Shown here: piece by piece, positions 23,376 to 33,615 of the stretch
Layout: every line of letters starts with the position of its first letter
How positions within the stretch are numbered: position 1 is the first letter of the stretch
Source: Nemertoderma westbladi
Lineage: Eukaryota > Xenacoelomorpha > Nemertodermatida > Nemertodermatidae
Length of the DNA stretch: 54,092 bases
Reading direction: 5' to 3'
Assembly: GCA_032718475.1 (NCBI GenBank)
Contig: JAUCBJ010004850.1
Location: 1 to 54,092 of the forward strand
Notes under the pieces: generated by a model
Told to the model about the DNA's origin: nothing
The model's database searches: none
What the model saw: the letters and a program-made list of their open reading frames with translations, nothing else
Translations under genes and position numbers: made by a program

Positions 23376-25375
23376 ACTGTTACCTATTGTAATAATAGTT
23401 CTAGAACATTTGTGTTCAGTAACATGCGTTTACCTATTGTAATAGTAGTTCTAGAACATTTGTGTTCAGTAACTGCTACCTATTGTAATAATAGTTCTAG
23501 AACATTTGTGTTCAGTAACTGCTACCTATTGTAATAGTAGTTCTAGAACATTTGTGTTCAGTAACTGCTACCTATTGTAATAGTAGTTCTAGAACATTTG
23601 TGTTCAGTAACTGCTACCTATTGTAATAGTAGTTCAGGAACATTTCTGTTCAGTAACTGCTACCTATTGTAATAATAGTTCTAGAACATTTGTGTTCAGT
23701 AACTGCTACCTATTGTAATAATAGTTCTAGAACATTTGTGTTCAGTAACTGCTACCTATTGTAATAATAGTTATAGAACATTTGTGTTCAGTAACTGCTA
23801 CCTATTGTAATAGTAGTTCAGGAACATTTGTGTTCAGTAACTGCTACCTTTTGTAATAGTAGTTCTAGAACATTTGTATTCAGTAACTGCTACCTATTGT
23901 AATAGTAGTTCTAGAACATTTGTGTTCAGTAACTGCTACCTATTGTAATAATAGTTCTAGAACATTTGTGTTCAGTAACTGCTACCTATTGTAATAATAG
24001 TTCTAGAACATTTGTGTTCAGTAACTGCTACCTATTGTAATAGTAGTTCTAGAACATTTGTGTTCAGTAACTGCTACCTATTGTAACAGTAGTTCAGGAA
24101 CATTTGTGTTCAGTAACTGCTACCTATTGTAATAATAGTAGTTCTAGAACATTTGTGTTCAGTAACTGCTACCTATTGTAATAGAAGTAGTTCTAGAACA
24201 TTTGTGTTCAGTAACTGCTACCTTTTGTAATAGTAGTTCTAGAACATTTGTGTTCAGTAACTGCTACCTATTGTAATAATAGTTCTAGAACATTTGTGTT
24301 CAGTAACTGCTACCTATTGTAATAGTAGTTCAGGAACATTTGTGTTCAGTAACTGCTACCTATTGTAATAGTAGTTCTAGAACATTTGTGTTCAGTAACT
24401 GCTACCTATTGTAATAATAGTTCTAGAACATTTGTGTTCAGTAACTGCTACCTATTGTAATAATAGTTCTAGAACATTTGTGTTCAGTAACTGCTACCTA
24501 TTGTAATAATAGTTCTAGAACATTTGTGTTCAGTAACTGCTACCTATTGTAATAATAGTTCTAGAACATTTGTGTTCAGTAACTGCTACCTATTGTAATA
24601 ATAGTTCTAGAACATTTGTGTTCAGTAACTGCTACCTATTGTAATAATAGTTCTAGAACATTTGTGTTCAGTAACTGCTACCTATTGTAATAATAGTTCT
24701 AGAACATTTGTGTTCAGTAACTGCTACCTATTGTAATAATAGTTCTAGAACATTTGTGTTCAGTAACTGCTACCTATTGTAATAGTAGTTCTAGAACATT
24801 TGTGTTCAGTAACTGCTACCTATTGTAACAGTAGTTCAGGAACATTTGTGTTCAGTAACTGCTACCTATTGTAATAATAGTTCTAGAACATTTGTGTTCA
24901 GTAACTGCTACCTATTGTAATAGTAGTTCTAGAACATTTGTGTTCAGTAACTGCTACCTATTGTAATAGTAGTTCAGGAACATTTGTGTTCAGTAACTGC
25001 TACCTTTTGTAATAGTAGTTCTAGAACATTTGTGTTCAGTAACTGCTACCTATTGTAATAATAGTTCTAGAACATTTGTGTTCAGTAACTGCTACCTATT
25101 GTAATAATAGTTCTAGAACATTTGTGTTCAGTAACTGCTACCTATTGTAATAGTAGTTCTAGAACATTTGTGTTCAGTAACTGCTACCTTTTGTAATAGT
25201 AGTTCTAGAACATTTGTGTTCAGTAACTGCTACCTATTGTAATAGTAGTTATAGAACATTTGTGTTCAGTAACATGCGTTTACCTATTGTAATAGTAGTT
25301 CTAGAACATTTGTGTTCAGTAACTGCTACCTATTGTAATAGTAGTTCTAGAACATTTGTGTTCAGTAACATGCGT
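23376..25375. repeat. 46-bp minisatellite with a TTCTAGAA palindrome
   Basis: About 43 copies of a 46-bp unit, roughly TAACTGCTACCTATTGTAAT then AATAGTTCTAGAACATTTGTGTTCAG split at the palindrome. Nearly every copy has the 10-bp palindrome GTTCTAGAAC; a common variant GTTCAGGAAC keeps TTCnnGAA, and only a few copies (GTTATAGAAC) lose it. The first and last copies carry AACATGCG instead of AACTGC. On minus the unit has AATAG|GTAGCA, at best a weak donor. The array lies just 3' of the canonical Islet gene. Confidence 0.95.
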
Positions 25376-26006
25376 TATTTCTATGTTAGTGACGCGGCAT
25401 AATTTTGACACGGCATAATTACTCTAGTAAAGTCAGAGAGTGATAAAAACAGTTACATTTAATCACGCTCGAACATATAAATAAGGCTTTACAAGAAGTT
25501 GTTAACAATATAATATACTATGGATACAGGAGCAATCTCAATCTGGCTGGACTATACAATACAATGAATTATGTACAATGCGTTGAATAGCAAACCATTT
25601 ACAGCTGTTTCTGCCAATAAGCCAACCTAAGTAAACCTTTCTTAAAAAAACAGATGGATTGAAATTTCCCTTTTCTACTGGTATTAACTCTACACTTGTT
25701 GCCTCTGGCGATCTACCATCAGTATTACTTTTGTACAATAGAAACCATCCAAATCTGTTACATATAATATAAAGTCGCCATTAAAAGTTGTCATTAACTC
25801 AATTAAAATGTTGCAACAGGTTGGCTGTACAATATGTGCTTTTATTGTGCAGTATATACAATGTGTTTGGTGTCTACAACTAAGTATATAGTATGGTATC
25901 TTATTTATACCCGCAGCCCAAGTTATTGGCAGGTACATCGACAATCCAAAATAAACATGAGAAACAGCTGAGTTATAGGCAATCAAAATATTGCAAGAAT
26001 ATATCG
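25376..26006. other. 3' flank of the canonical Islet gene, no gene recognised
   Basis: Short frames on both strands show no known motif. An acceptor-like TATGTAACAG on minus (around 25760) is followed in phase 0 by only nine codons before a stop. This could be an alternative last exon if the donor-like TACATG|GTGGGT inside the terminal exon is used, but it has no recognisable Islet tail. Confidence 0.45.
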
Positions 26007-26180
26007 TTAGCTGAAGGCCATTTATTCTATTTAATAAATACACGATGTTCTAGAACGTATTATTTATCACATGACACGGTGTGCTAGAATGGTATGCGCA
26101 TACAATAACTCTATTCATACATAAACAAAATGTTCCAGAACGTTGAGTATTTATTAAATAGAATAAAATGGCCTACAGCC
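26007..26180. repeat. Imperfect inverted repeat just 3' of the Islet stop codon
   Basis: The left arm reads AGCTGAAGGCCATTTATTC then TATTTAATAAATAC, and the right arm is its near-complement ending AATGGCCTACAGCC. The arms, roughly 45 bases each with mismatches and a one-base indel, surround a loop of about 80 bases. It could be a small foldback transposon or a 3' UTR hairpin. No firm target duplication is visible. Confidence 0.7.
26150..26155 (-). promoter_or_regulatory. Possible polyadenylation signal of the Islet gene
   Basis: AATAAA on the minus strand, 44 bases downstream of the Islet stop codon at 26199. It lies in the right arm of the inverted repeat, so the hairpin could hide it. Another AATAAA on minus lies at 26021-26026. 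Confidence 0.4.
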
Positions 26181-26198
26181 TACTTTTGTGTTTCAAAT

Positions 26199-26498
26199 TT
26201 AAATGATGAATGATGATGACTGGGCTGGGGGGGGGGGGGTATCAATACTAAATGACACTACATTACGGGCCATGGTTTCTATAATTTCTGAAGCTATAAT
26301 ATTAAAACCCACCATGTAATCGGAATGTAGATCTCCTTTGGACATCGAATTCGATATTGACATATAACTATTGTCGTCAACCGGTCCCCCGTGACTCCAT
26401 AAGGGCTGGAAGGACTGAACCTCTACCTGGTTGCCATGGAGATTGGCGTCCTGTCGGACGGGACTCGAGGCTACCATGGCAACACCCGTCATTGAATG
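26199..26498 (-). CDS. isl: Islet, C-terminal exon
   Basis: Last visible coding exon of the canonical Islet gene. The acceptor is AAATTTCTTCAG and the exon begins in phase 0 with HSMTGVAMVASSPVRQD, followed by NQVEVQSFQPLW. Vertebrate ISL1 has MTGTPMVAASPER and VEVQSYQPPW at this place, the Islet-specific region after the homeodomain that includes the LIM-binding segment. Reading on without splicing gives a tail with SEIIETMARN, IDTPPPPPAQ and a stop, 99 codons in all. With the other exons this gives a protein close to the usual ~350 residues. A donor-like TACATG|GTGGGT at 26312 would end the exon after 186 bp in phase 0, matching the 189-bp paralogue exon, so an alternative or additional last exon is possible. 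The proline run comes from a G/C homopolymer and may vary in length. Confidence 0.82.
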   Translation of the reverse strand, partial: HSMTGVAMVASSPVRQDANLHGNQVEVQSFQPLWSHGGPVDDNSYMSISNSMSKGDLHSDYMVGFNIIASEIIETMARNVVSFSIDTPPPPAQSSSFII

Positions 26499-27327
26499 CT
26501 GAAGAAATTTAAACAATAAAAGTTATAAAGGAACTTTTTGAAAGAAAACATACTGACCGAAACGTTTAACTCTATAATAAAGGTTTTAAACAGGAAACCT
26601 GAGATTCTTCCGTTCTCAAATACGGATATATTACTGGAGTCGCAGTACCGAGCAGAGAGGGTGCGTTCAGCCGAGCGTAACGATGCCCAACGGTGCGCGA
26701 ATACGAGCACAGATGTACGCGGGTAACAGGTCACCCAATCCGATATATTATCAGCTCGTAATCCGTCTAGAGTTGCCGTTATTAACTGCCGTCCAAATCG
26801 CCGAGGTATTTAGATGCGAAATGGGAGGAGAGCTTTTGTGCCGTAAAAGGAAGATAAGGCGAGAATGTTGGGTTGTAAGGGCCCTGCACTGAGTAATTAG
26901 TGTTGGGTTATCAGCTCCGTGAGGGGTTGAGGCCACCCAACATTCCTATGCGGTTGCAATGAATCCATCTGTATGTCTCTATTGCATAACAGCCGCAGTT
27001 AATCGCACAAAGTTAGTTTATTAATTTAAATTCTACGGTTAATATCCGAGAGACAAGTTGCATTCAGTCGTCACAAAATATCAAAGCGTCAAGGTGGGAT
27101 CGAACCAGTTACTTAGAGTTTGTAAAACTATAAAACTCATAGCAAAAGCTCTGGAGGAAGTGTTTATTGTTGAAGATCAAACATATTGTGGTGAGGAGCG
27201 AGCAGCAATCACTGGATAAATAATGCTAAAGATTTTCCCATTCATGTTAAACACTAAACAAAACCCACGCGGAGGTGATTTCAAGTCTATGCAGTTCCAG
27301 TTATAGGTTATTTAACGGGACACCAAC
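26499..27327 (-). other. Islet intron between homeodomain and C-terminal exons
   Basis: Bounded by donor CAG|GTTGGT (27327) and acceptor TTTCTTCAG (26499). It contains no minisatellite, unlike the corresponding intron of the paralogue. Open frames near 26500-26940 have no recognisable domain. Confidence 0.8.
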
Positions 27328-27614
27328 CTGTTTGCCTTGCAGCTCCATCTGCGATTTGATATGCATACTCCGTTTCTTATCCTTGCAGCGCTTGTTCTGG
27401 AACCAGACTCGGATAACCCGGCCACTCAGTCCCGTCATGTCCGACAACTGTTCCCGCATCAACGCGTCGGGCCGCGCGTTGGCCGCGTAACAGGTGCGGA
27501 GCGTAGAGAGTTGTTTCTCGTTGAGTACCGTTCGCACTCGGGTGGGTTTGTGGTCCGAGGACGGAGAGGATTTAGTGCTGCCATGGGAACGCGATTGTAA
27601 AGTAACCGATTGGT
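27328..27614 (-). CDS. isl: Islet, homeodomain exon
   Basis: 287-bp internal exon between acceptor ACTTTCGCAG and donor CAG|GTTGGT. It receives a split codon (G from the upstream exon plus AC, giving Asp) and ends in phase 0. After a serine-rich linker ([16 protein letters not shown]) comes the homeodomain: [38 protein letters not shown] and [18 protein letters not shown]48, F49, N51 and R53 of the recognition helix are present, and the match to vertebrate ISL1/ISL2 is nearly complete, with changes such as ANARP for ANPRP and SG for SP. It binds TAAT-type sites in the nucleus. In bilaterians Islet specifies motor and sensory neurons, heart and endocrine cells, usually as a complex with Ldb (NLI) and Lhx3-type partners. 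Confidence 0.96.
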
Positions 27615-28903
27615 CTGCGAAAGTTAATGAGAGGCTAATTAATTAATGAGAAGACAATTAATTAATGAAATACAATAATATTTAAAGAAAATAAAATTTG
27701 GTTGAATTTCACAAACATATAAACTCCCACAAACGTTTTTATTATAATCAAGATCTTTCTGGAGTAACCGTTCTCGCCTTCCCTTCCCACATTACAATAA
27801 GTCCTACTTTATGAATCATTTTAAATTAAAAAGATTGCTCATGTGCTAACACTTGATGAGCACATGATGAGCTTTAGAATAGGTTGGTTGTTATCGCGCC
27901 GCCGGTAACGGTGTACATCGACATTCATTCTACAGGGTGATGCTCGGTTTTACTAGTTAGTAGCAACCTATACAATGATTCAGGACAGTAGTAGATGTTC
28001 ATTTCTAGTGGATAATTCTGATGTGGAATAATCAAACTTCAATAAACCATCATAACGGATTTACTATACCAAATATACAAAGGTCACTAATAATGTAGAT
28101 CTACTATAATAGATTCATATTAAACAAGTATGATGATAATAATATAACAATGATGGTAATTGATATCAAATAACGTAGTTAATTAGCTGATAATAGACCG
28201 ATTTGGTGTATCTTTGATTATCAAACATCTAACAAATAAACCCGTATTTAATCCGTCCCAGTCATTATCTCTTATATTTGTCTGTAACTTTATAAAGAGA
28301 TCACCTTCTCTACGTTTATATACCGGTAAATAAAGTCCGATATAGCTGATAAACAACGCGTATTATTCCCGTGTATACAACGCGGCCAAACATCCGTATA
28401 CGCTACGCCCCTAATATTTGCTGGAGATTATCAGGTGTGACCGAATCTTACGACAATGTTGGTTGGGAGTAAACAATTCAATGTTTACAGTAATGTAAAC
28501 CGGAATAAACCCACGCACAGTGAACTAGACTTATCTGATTGTTGTTAAACAACGTATAATATATTCATATAATGGCGTAAAGACAGTTTAATGAGTTGCA
28601 TTAAACTATTTGCAATGGATGCGATGGTGTGAAGAGGTGTGTGATAGTAGTTGCTATGCATATTTTAGCAAAATGACGGTATTATTGTAAAATAAGAGTG
28701 TATGGAAGTGCTTATGTATTACAATGCTAAGCTTAAACAAAATGTTAATTCCGAAAATTACATATACAGAAAAAAATCTCATTAATTTTTTTACAAAACA
28801 CATAAAAATTTTTTTATCATTTTATTTTTGTATGTAAATAAGAATTTTTATAAAAATAAACAACCCAGATAACAACATTATTTATTGATAAAATAAAACT
28901 AAC
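27615..28903 (-). other. Islet intron between LIM2 and homeodomain exons
   Basis: Donor TCCG|GTTAGT (28903) to acceptor TTTCGCAG (27615). AT-rich, with no array and no gene seen. The equivalent intron of the paralogue is the one that holds the 23-bp array at the left edge. Confidence 0.8.
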
Positions 28904-29041
28904 CGGACTGCATTGCACTAGTTTTTGTGTTGTTGTTGTTATTGTTGTTATTATTTGTAAACTCTACAAGCTCAGCTCTCTCTATAACCTGATTATCTTC
29001 CTCACAATAGATTCCATCATCTCGAACTACAAATTTGTCAC
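28904..29041 (-). CDS. isl: Islet, LIM2 second half and linker exon
   Basis: 138-bp internal exon between acceptor TTTTTTTAG and donor TCCG|GTTAGT. It completes the second LIM zinc-binding domain: GDKFVVRDDGIYCEEDNQ matches vertebrate GDEFALREDGLFC, with the last zinc ligands C-x2-D in YCEED. VIERAELVEF follows, then an asparagine run of about nine residues and TKTSAMQS. The LIM domains bind the LID region of Ldb/NLI and partner LIM-HD proteins. The first bases of the exon, GTGAC, resemble the first bases of the preceding intron, GTGAG, so AGGTGA occurs at both ends of the intron. Phases fit both neighbours (phase 1 in and phase 1 out). Confidence 0.93.
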
Positions 29042-29915
29042 CTAAAAAAATGAAAAATAAATTATTTATTAATTAAACAAACGGACAGTAAGATTGTAAA
29101 GAATAACCAAACCCTCATGTATAAATTTAGGGTTTTCAATATAAAGTTGTTACCTATATGATGCTATATAAAGTTTGTGTTTATTACAAGAATAAAAACA
29201 GAACAAAACCAAAAACTGTATGTATTCTTGGGTTGTTTATTGCTTTGGTTATATCAGTTTTCCGGCCATTATAGCTAGCACTTTCCCTTTTCAGCACTCA
29301 TACTTTGTGGATGTGAATTTGTATACCCGTTAATAACTAAATCGTATGGGTCTCTGTGAGTAAACTGCATAGCAAGCTAACCGTAAATTATAAATATAAC
29401 AGAGTTGGAATAATTTTGTTTGTCCAAACATTGCTGTTTCGCCTTTATACCACCAAAGGGACACGGTGGGTTTCAGTCAGCCGTTCCTTTACTTTCTTTC
29501 TTTAAACACAAAGTTAGATTAAACAAAACCACACGATAACAAAAGGCTTTATTACATTCGGAGTAACCATTTAATGTTGTAACGCGAAAGGCAACATGTG
29601 TGGGGAAGTGAAATGCATTAAATGTTTTAGGGAGTAGTGATGGGAAATTAGGCGCCACATAAAACCTGTTTTGGGAACTAAAAACCTGTTTACTTGTTCT
29701 TTTTTTTTTACCTGTTTTGGTTTATTTCTTTCCGACTTTTACTAAAAAACACTATTTATATATTCTGAATAATGATTTTGTTTTATCTTACCTTATGTTG
29801 ATAATTTTGTTTTGGGAACTAAAAGTTATTTAGTATAAAGCGACATAAAATCAGAATGATAGATTGATGTGTAATTATAAATCCAACGTTATATCCCATG
29901 ATATATATACTGTAC
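29042..29915 (-). other. Unique 3' part of the intron inside LIM2
   Basis: AT-rich sequence between the 42-bp array and the acceptor at 29042. It holds no gene or RNA that I can support. Confidence 0.6.
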
Positions 29916-32310
29916 ACTGCAAGTAGAACTTATAACTTTACAACTCACCTGTAATTAACTGCAAGTAGAACTTATAACTTTACAACTCACCTGTAATTAA
30001 CTGCAAGTAGAACTTATAACTTTACAACTCACCTGTAATTAACTGCAAGTAGAACTTATAACTTTACAACTCACCTGTAATTAACTGCAAGTAGAACTTA
30101 TAACTTTACAACTCACCTGTAATTAACTGCAAGTAGAACTTATAACTTTACAACTCACATGTAATTAACTGCAAGTAGAACTTATAACTTTACAACTCAC
30201 CTGTAATTAACTGCAAGTAGAACTTATAACTTTACAACTCACCTGTAATTAACTGCAAGTAGAACTTATAACTTTACAACTCACCTGTAATTAACTGCAA
30301 GTAGAACTTATAACTTTACAACTCACATGTAATTAACTGCAAGTAGAACTTATAACTTTACAACTCACCTGTAATTAACTGCAAGTAGAACTTATAACTT
30401 TACAACTCACCTGTAATTAACTGCAAGTAGAACTTATAACTTTACAACTCACCTGTAATTAACTGCAAGTAGAACTTATAACTTTACAACTCACCTGTAA
30501 TTAACTGCAAGTAGAACTTATAACTTTACAACTCACCTGTAATTAACTGCAAGTAGAACTTATAACTTTACAACTCACCTGTAATTAACTGCAAGTAGAA
30601 CTTATAACTTTGCAACTCACCTGTAATTAACTGCAAATAGAACTTATAACTTTACAACTCACCTGTAATTAACTGCAAGTAGAACTTATAACTTTACAAC
30701 TCACCTGTAATTAACTGCAAGTAGAACTTATAACTTTACAACTCACCTGTAATTAACTGCAAGTAGAACTTATAACTTTACAACTCACCTGTAATTAACT
30801 GCAAGTAGAACTTATAACTTTACAACTCACATGTAATTAACTGCAAGTAGAACTTATAACTTTACAACTCACCTGTAATTAACTGCAAGTAGAACTTATA
30901 ACTTTACAACTCACCTGTAATTAACTGCAAGTAGAACTTATAACTTTACAACTCACATGTAATTAACTGCAAGTAGAACTTATAACTTTACAACTCACCT
31001 GTAATTAACTGCAAGTAGAACTTATAACTTTACAACTCACCTGTAATTAACTGCAAGTAGAACTTATAACTTTACAACTCACCTGTAATTAACTGCAAGT
31101 AGAACTTATAACTTTACAACTCACCTGTAATTAACTGCAAGTAGAACTTATAACTTTACAACTCACCTGTAATTAACTGCAAGTAGAACTTATAACTTTA
31201 CAACTCACCTGTAATTAACTGCAAGTAGAACTTATAACTTTACAACTCACCTGTAATTAACTGCAAGTAGAACTTATAACTTTACAACTCACCTGTAATT
31301 AACTGCAAATAGAACTTATAACTTTACAACTCACCTGTAATTAACTGCAAGTAGAACTTATAACTTTACAACTCACCTGTAATTAACTGCAAGTAGAACT
31401 TATAACTTTACAACTCACCTGTAATTAACTGCAAGTAGAACTTATAACTTTACAACTCACCTGTAATTAACTGCAAGTAGAACTTATAACTTTACAACTC
31501 ACCTGTAATTAACTGCAAGTAGAACTTATAACTTTACAACTCACCTGTAATTAACTGCAAGTAGAACTTATAACTTTACAACTCACCTGTAATTAACTGC
31601 AAGTAGAACTTATAACTTTACAACTCACCTGTAATTAACTGCAAGTAGAACTTATAACTTTACAACTCACCTGTAATTAACTACAAGTAGAATTTATAAC
31701 TTTACAACTCACCTGTAATTAACTACAAGTAGAACTTATAACTTTACAACTCACCTGTAATTAAATGCAAGTAGAACTTATAACTTTACAACTCACCTGT
31801 AATTAACTGCAAGTAGAACTTATAACTTTACAACTCACCTGTAATTAACTGCAAGTAGAACTTATAACTTTACAACTCACCTGTAATTAACTGAAAGTAG
31901 AACTTATAACTTTACAACTCACCTGTAATTAACTGCAAGTAGAACTTATAACTTTACAACTCACCTGTAATTAACTGCAAGTAGAACTTATAACTTTACA
32001 ACTCACCTGTAATTAACTGAAAGTAGAACTTATAACTTTACAACTCACCTGTAATTAACTGCAAGTAGAACTTATAACTTTACAACTCACCTGTAATTAA
32101 CTGCAAGTAGAACTTATAACTTTACAACTCACCTGTAATTAACTGCAAGTAGAACTTATAACTTTACAACTCACCTGTAATTAACTGCAAGTAGAACTTA
32201 TAACTTTACAACTCACCTGTAATTAACTGCAAGTTGAACTTATAACTTTACAACTCACCTGTAATTAACTGCAAGTAGAACTTATAACTTTACAACTCAC
32301 CTGTAATTAA
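29916..32310 (-). repeat. 42-bp minisatellite made from an exon end and its 5' splice site
   Basis: About 57 nearly identical copies. Read on the Islet strand, each unit is TTCTACTTGCAG, TTAATTACAG, then GTGAGTTGTAAAGTTATAAG. The first 22 bases are the end of the LIM2 first-half exon, minus seven bases (TGTGCAG) lost between two GCAG copies; the last 20 are the start of the intron. The array is continuous with the exon junction at 32301. Every unit carries the donor ACAG|GTGAGT and also an acceptor-like TTCTACTTGCAG. The copy farthest from the exon (near 29916) still has the seven-base TGTaCAG segment, like the exon. Copies differ by only a few substitutions, so homogenisation is recent. Confidence 0.97.
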
Positions 32311-32437
32311 CTGCACACTGCAAGTAGAACATCTGAAACAATCGACGTGGTAAATCTTACTCCCTCCTCTTGTCTTCATTACCAAATCGGTTTTATTGAA
32401 TCCCAATCCACATTTGGCGCACTTCGACCCAAATAAT
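32301..32437 (-). CDS. isl: Islet, LIM2 first half exon
   Basis: 137-bp internal exon between acceptor GATTGTTTCAG and donor ACAG|GTGAGT. It codes LFGSKCAKCGLGFNKTDLVM, then KIYHVDCFRCSTC and VQLITG. Vertebrate ISL1 has LYGIKCAKC and YHIECFRCVACSRQLIPG, so this is the first half of LIM2 with its zinc ligands C-x2-C and H-x2-C-x2-C-x2-C. The Arg codon AG|A is split with the LIM1 exon, and the Gly codon G|GT with the next exon. The last 22 bases of this exon overlap the seed of the 42-bp array, so many extra copies of the exon end lie in the following intron. Confidence 0.95.
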
Positions 32438-33615
32438 CTGAAACAATCAACCCGAATCATTTGAGTTGATCCATCAAGGTGAATCCGTTTGTCGCTTAAA
32501 TGGATAGATAAATCTACTCGGGGGGGGGGGGGGGGGGCAATTAGGGAGGGAATCTAACCTCCTTGGAGGGACAGGAAAGAGTCGCAAATTACTGGGGAAT
32601 TTATATTCGGAATAAATTGGTAGTCAAACAGGGAGAGGTTTGTCTGTTAAAGGCTTTAACAGGAAAACCTCACTCCAAGGACGAGTTAGAGGCACTCCCT
32701 CACCTCACATGAGATGATTAATAAACCAGATTATTTTAAGATTATAATTGAATGTCTTCGGGTCGTTTTTATATAAACGTGATGTAGAAATAATATATTC
32801 ATTCTGACACAACGTAGTAACGTAGATATTCAGTCGTAAGTTTTACAAAGAAAAGGAGCCATTTAGGTACGGTAGGTTATGATGCTGTTAATTGGTTTAG
32901 TTAGCAAACATAATTGGCTTGATAGACATTGAACAGTCGATATGGTAAAGGATTTCCTCGCAAATTAAACAAAACTAAAATACATATCTCCACAAGAACC
33001 TCGGTATCATTCATCATTGCCCCCAGTTCTAAGGGACAGACAAAAGAGGCGGAGTGGGCTTAAATGTTACAGTACGAGTCAAAAAAAAGTCGAATAATGG
33101 TCTCAGATAGAGTCCAGATGAAGAAACCTAACCCTGTCAGGGTGGGTCAAATTATTACGTGTCCCGGTTGCAGAAATGTTTCCGTTAAACTGGTGGGGCA
33201 GCCGGACAATGACGAATTCAACTAAACCGCAGTTCTATGGCTGCATATACCGCAAAGGGGCAAACCTAATGTCCTGCAAGTCCCTTCACGGCATCACCAC
33301 TCAGTAAAGCTTCGTTAAACTCTACTGGAAACGCTAATTATGGAGGACCAAACAGTTTACAATTACAATTCACCCAGATATATCCCATGTACCAATTTAT
33401 ATTCGTACACTCATATACATGGCCCACATATACTGATAATCTCAATACGCAACGCCACAAAACTCGGGTCAAAATTAATGATAGAAAATAAATGTTTAGC
33501 CGAAAATATATAAAAAATAAAAGTCAGACCAGTTTACAAAAACGCATTTCTTTGAAAAAAAAATTGCTAACATATATATGCACACGATAATGAAAATTAA
33601 AGAAAATTGAAGAGA
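32438..33615 (-). other. Unique 3' part of the LIM1-LIM2 intron
   Basis: Non-coding sequence between the 23-bp array and the acceptor at 32438. It includes a G run at 32520-32537 (C on the transcribed strand). No gene is recognised. Confidence 0.6.

Noticed and set aside
27275-27600. Plus-strand frames over the canonical homeodomain exon
   Set aside because: They are antisense shadows of the Islet homeodomain exon.
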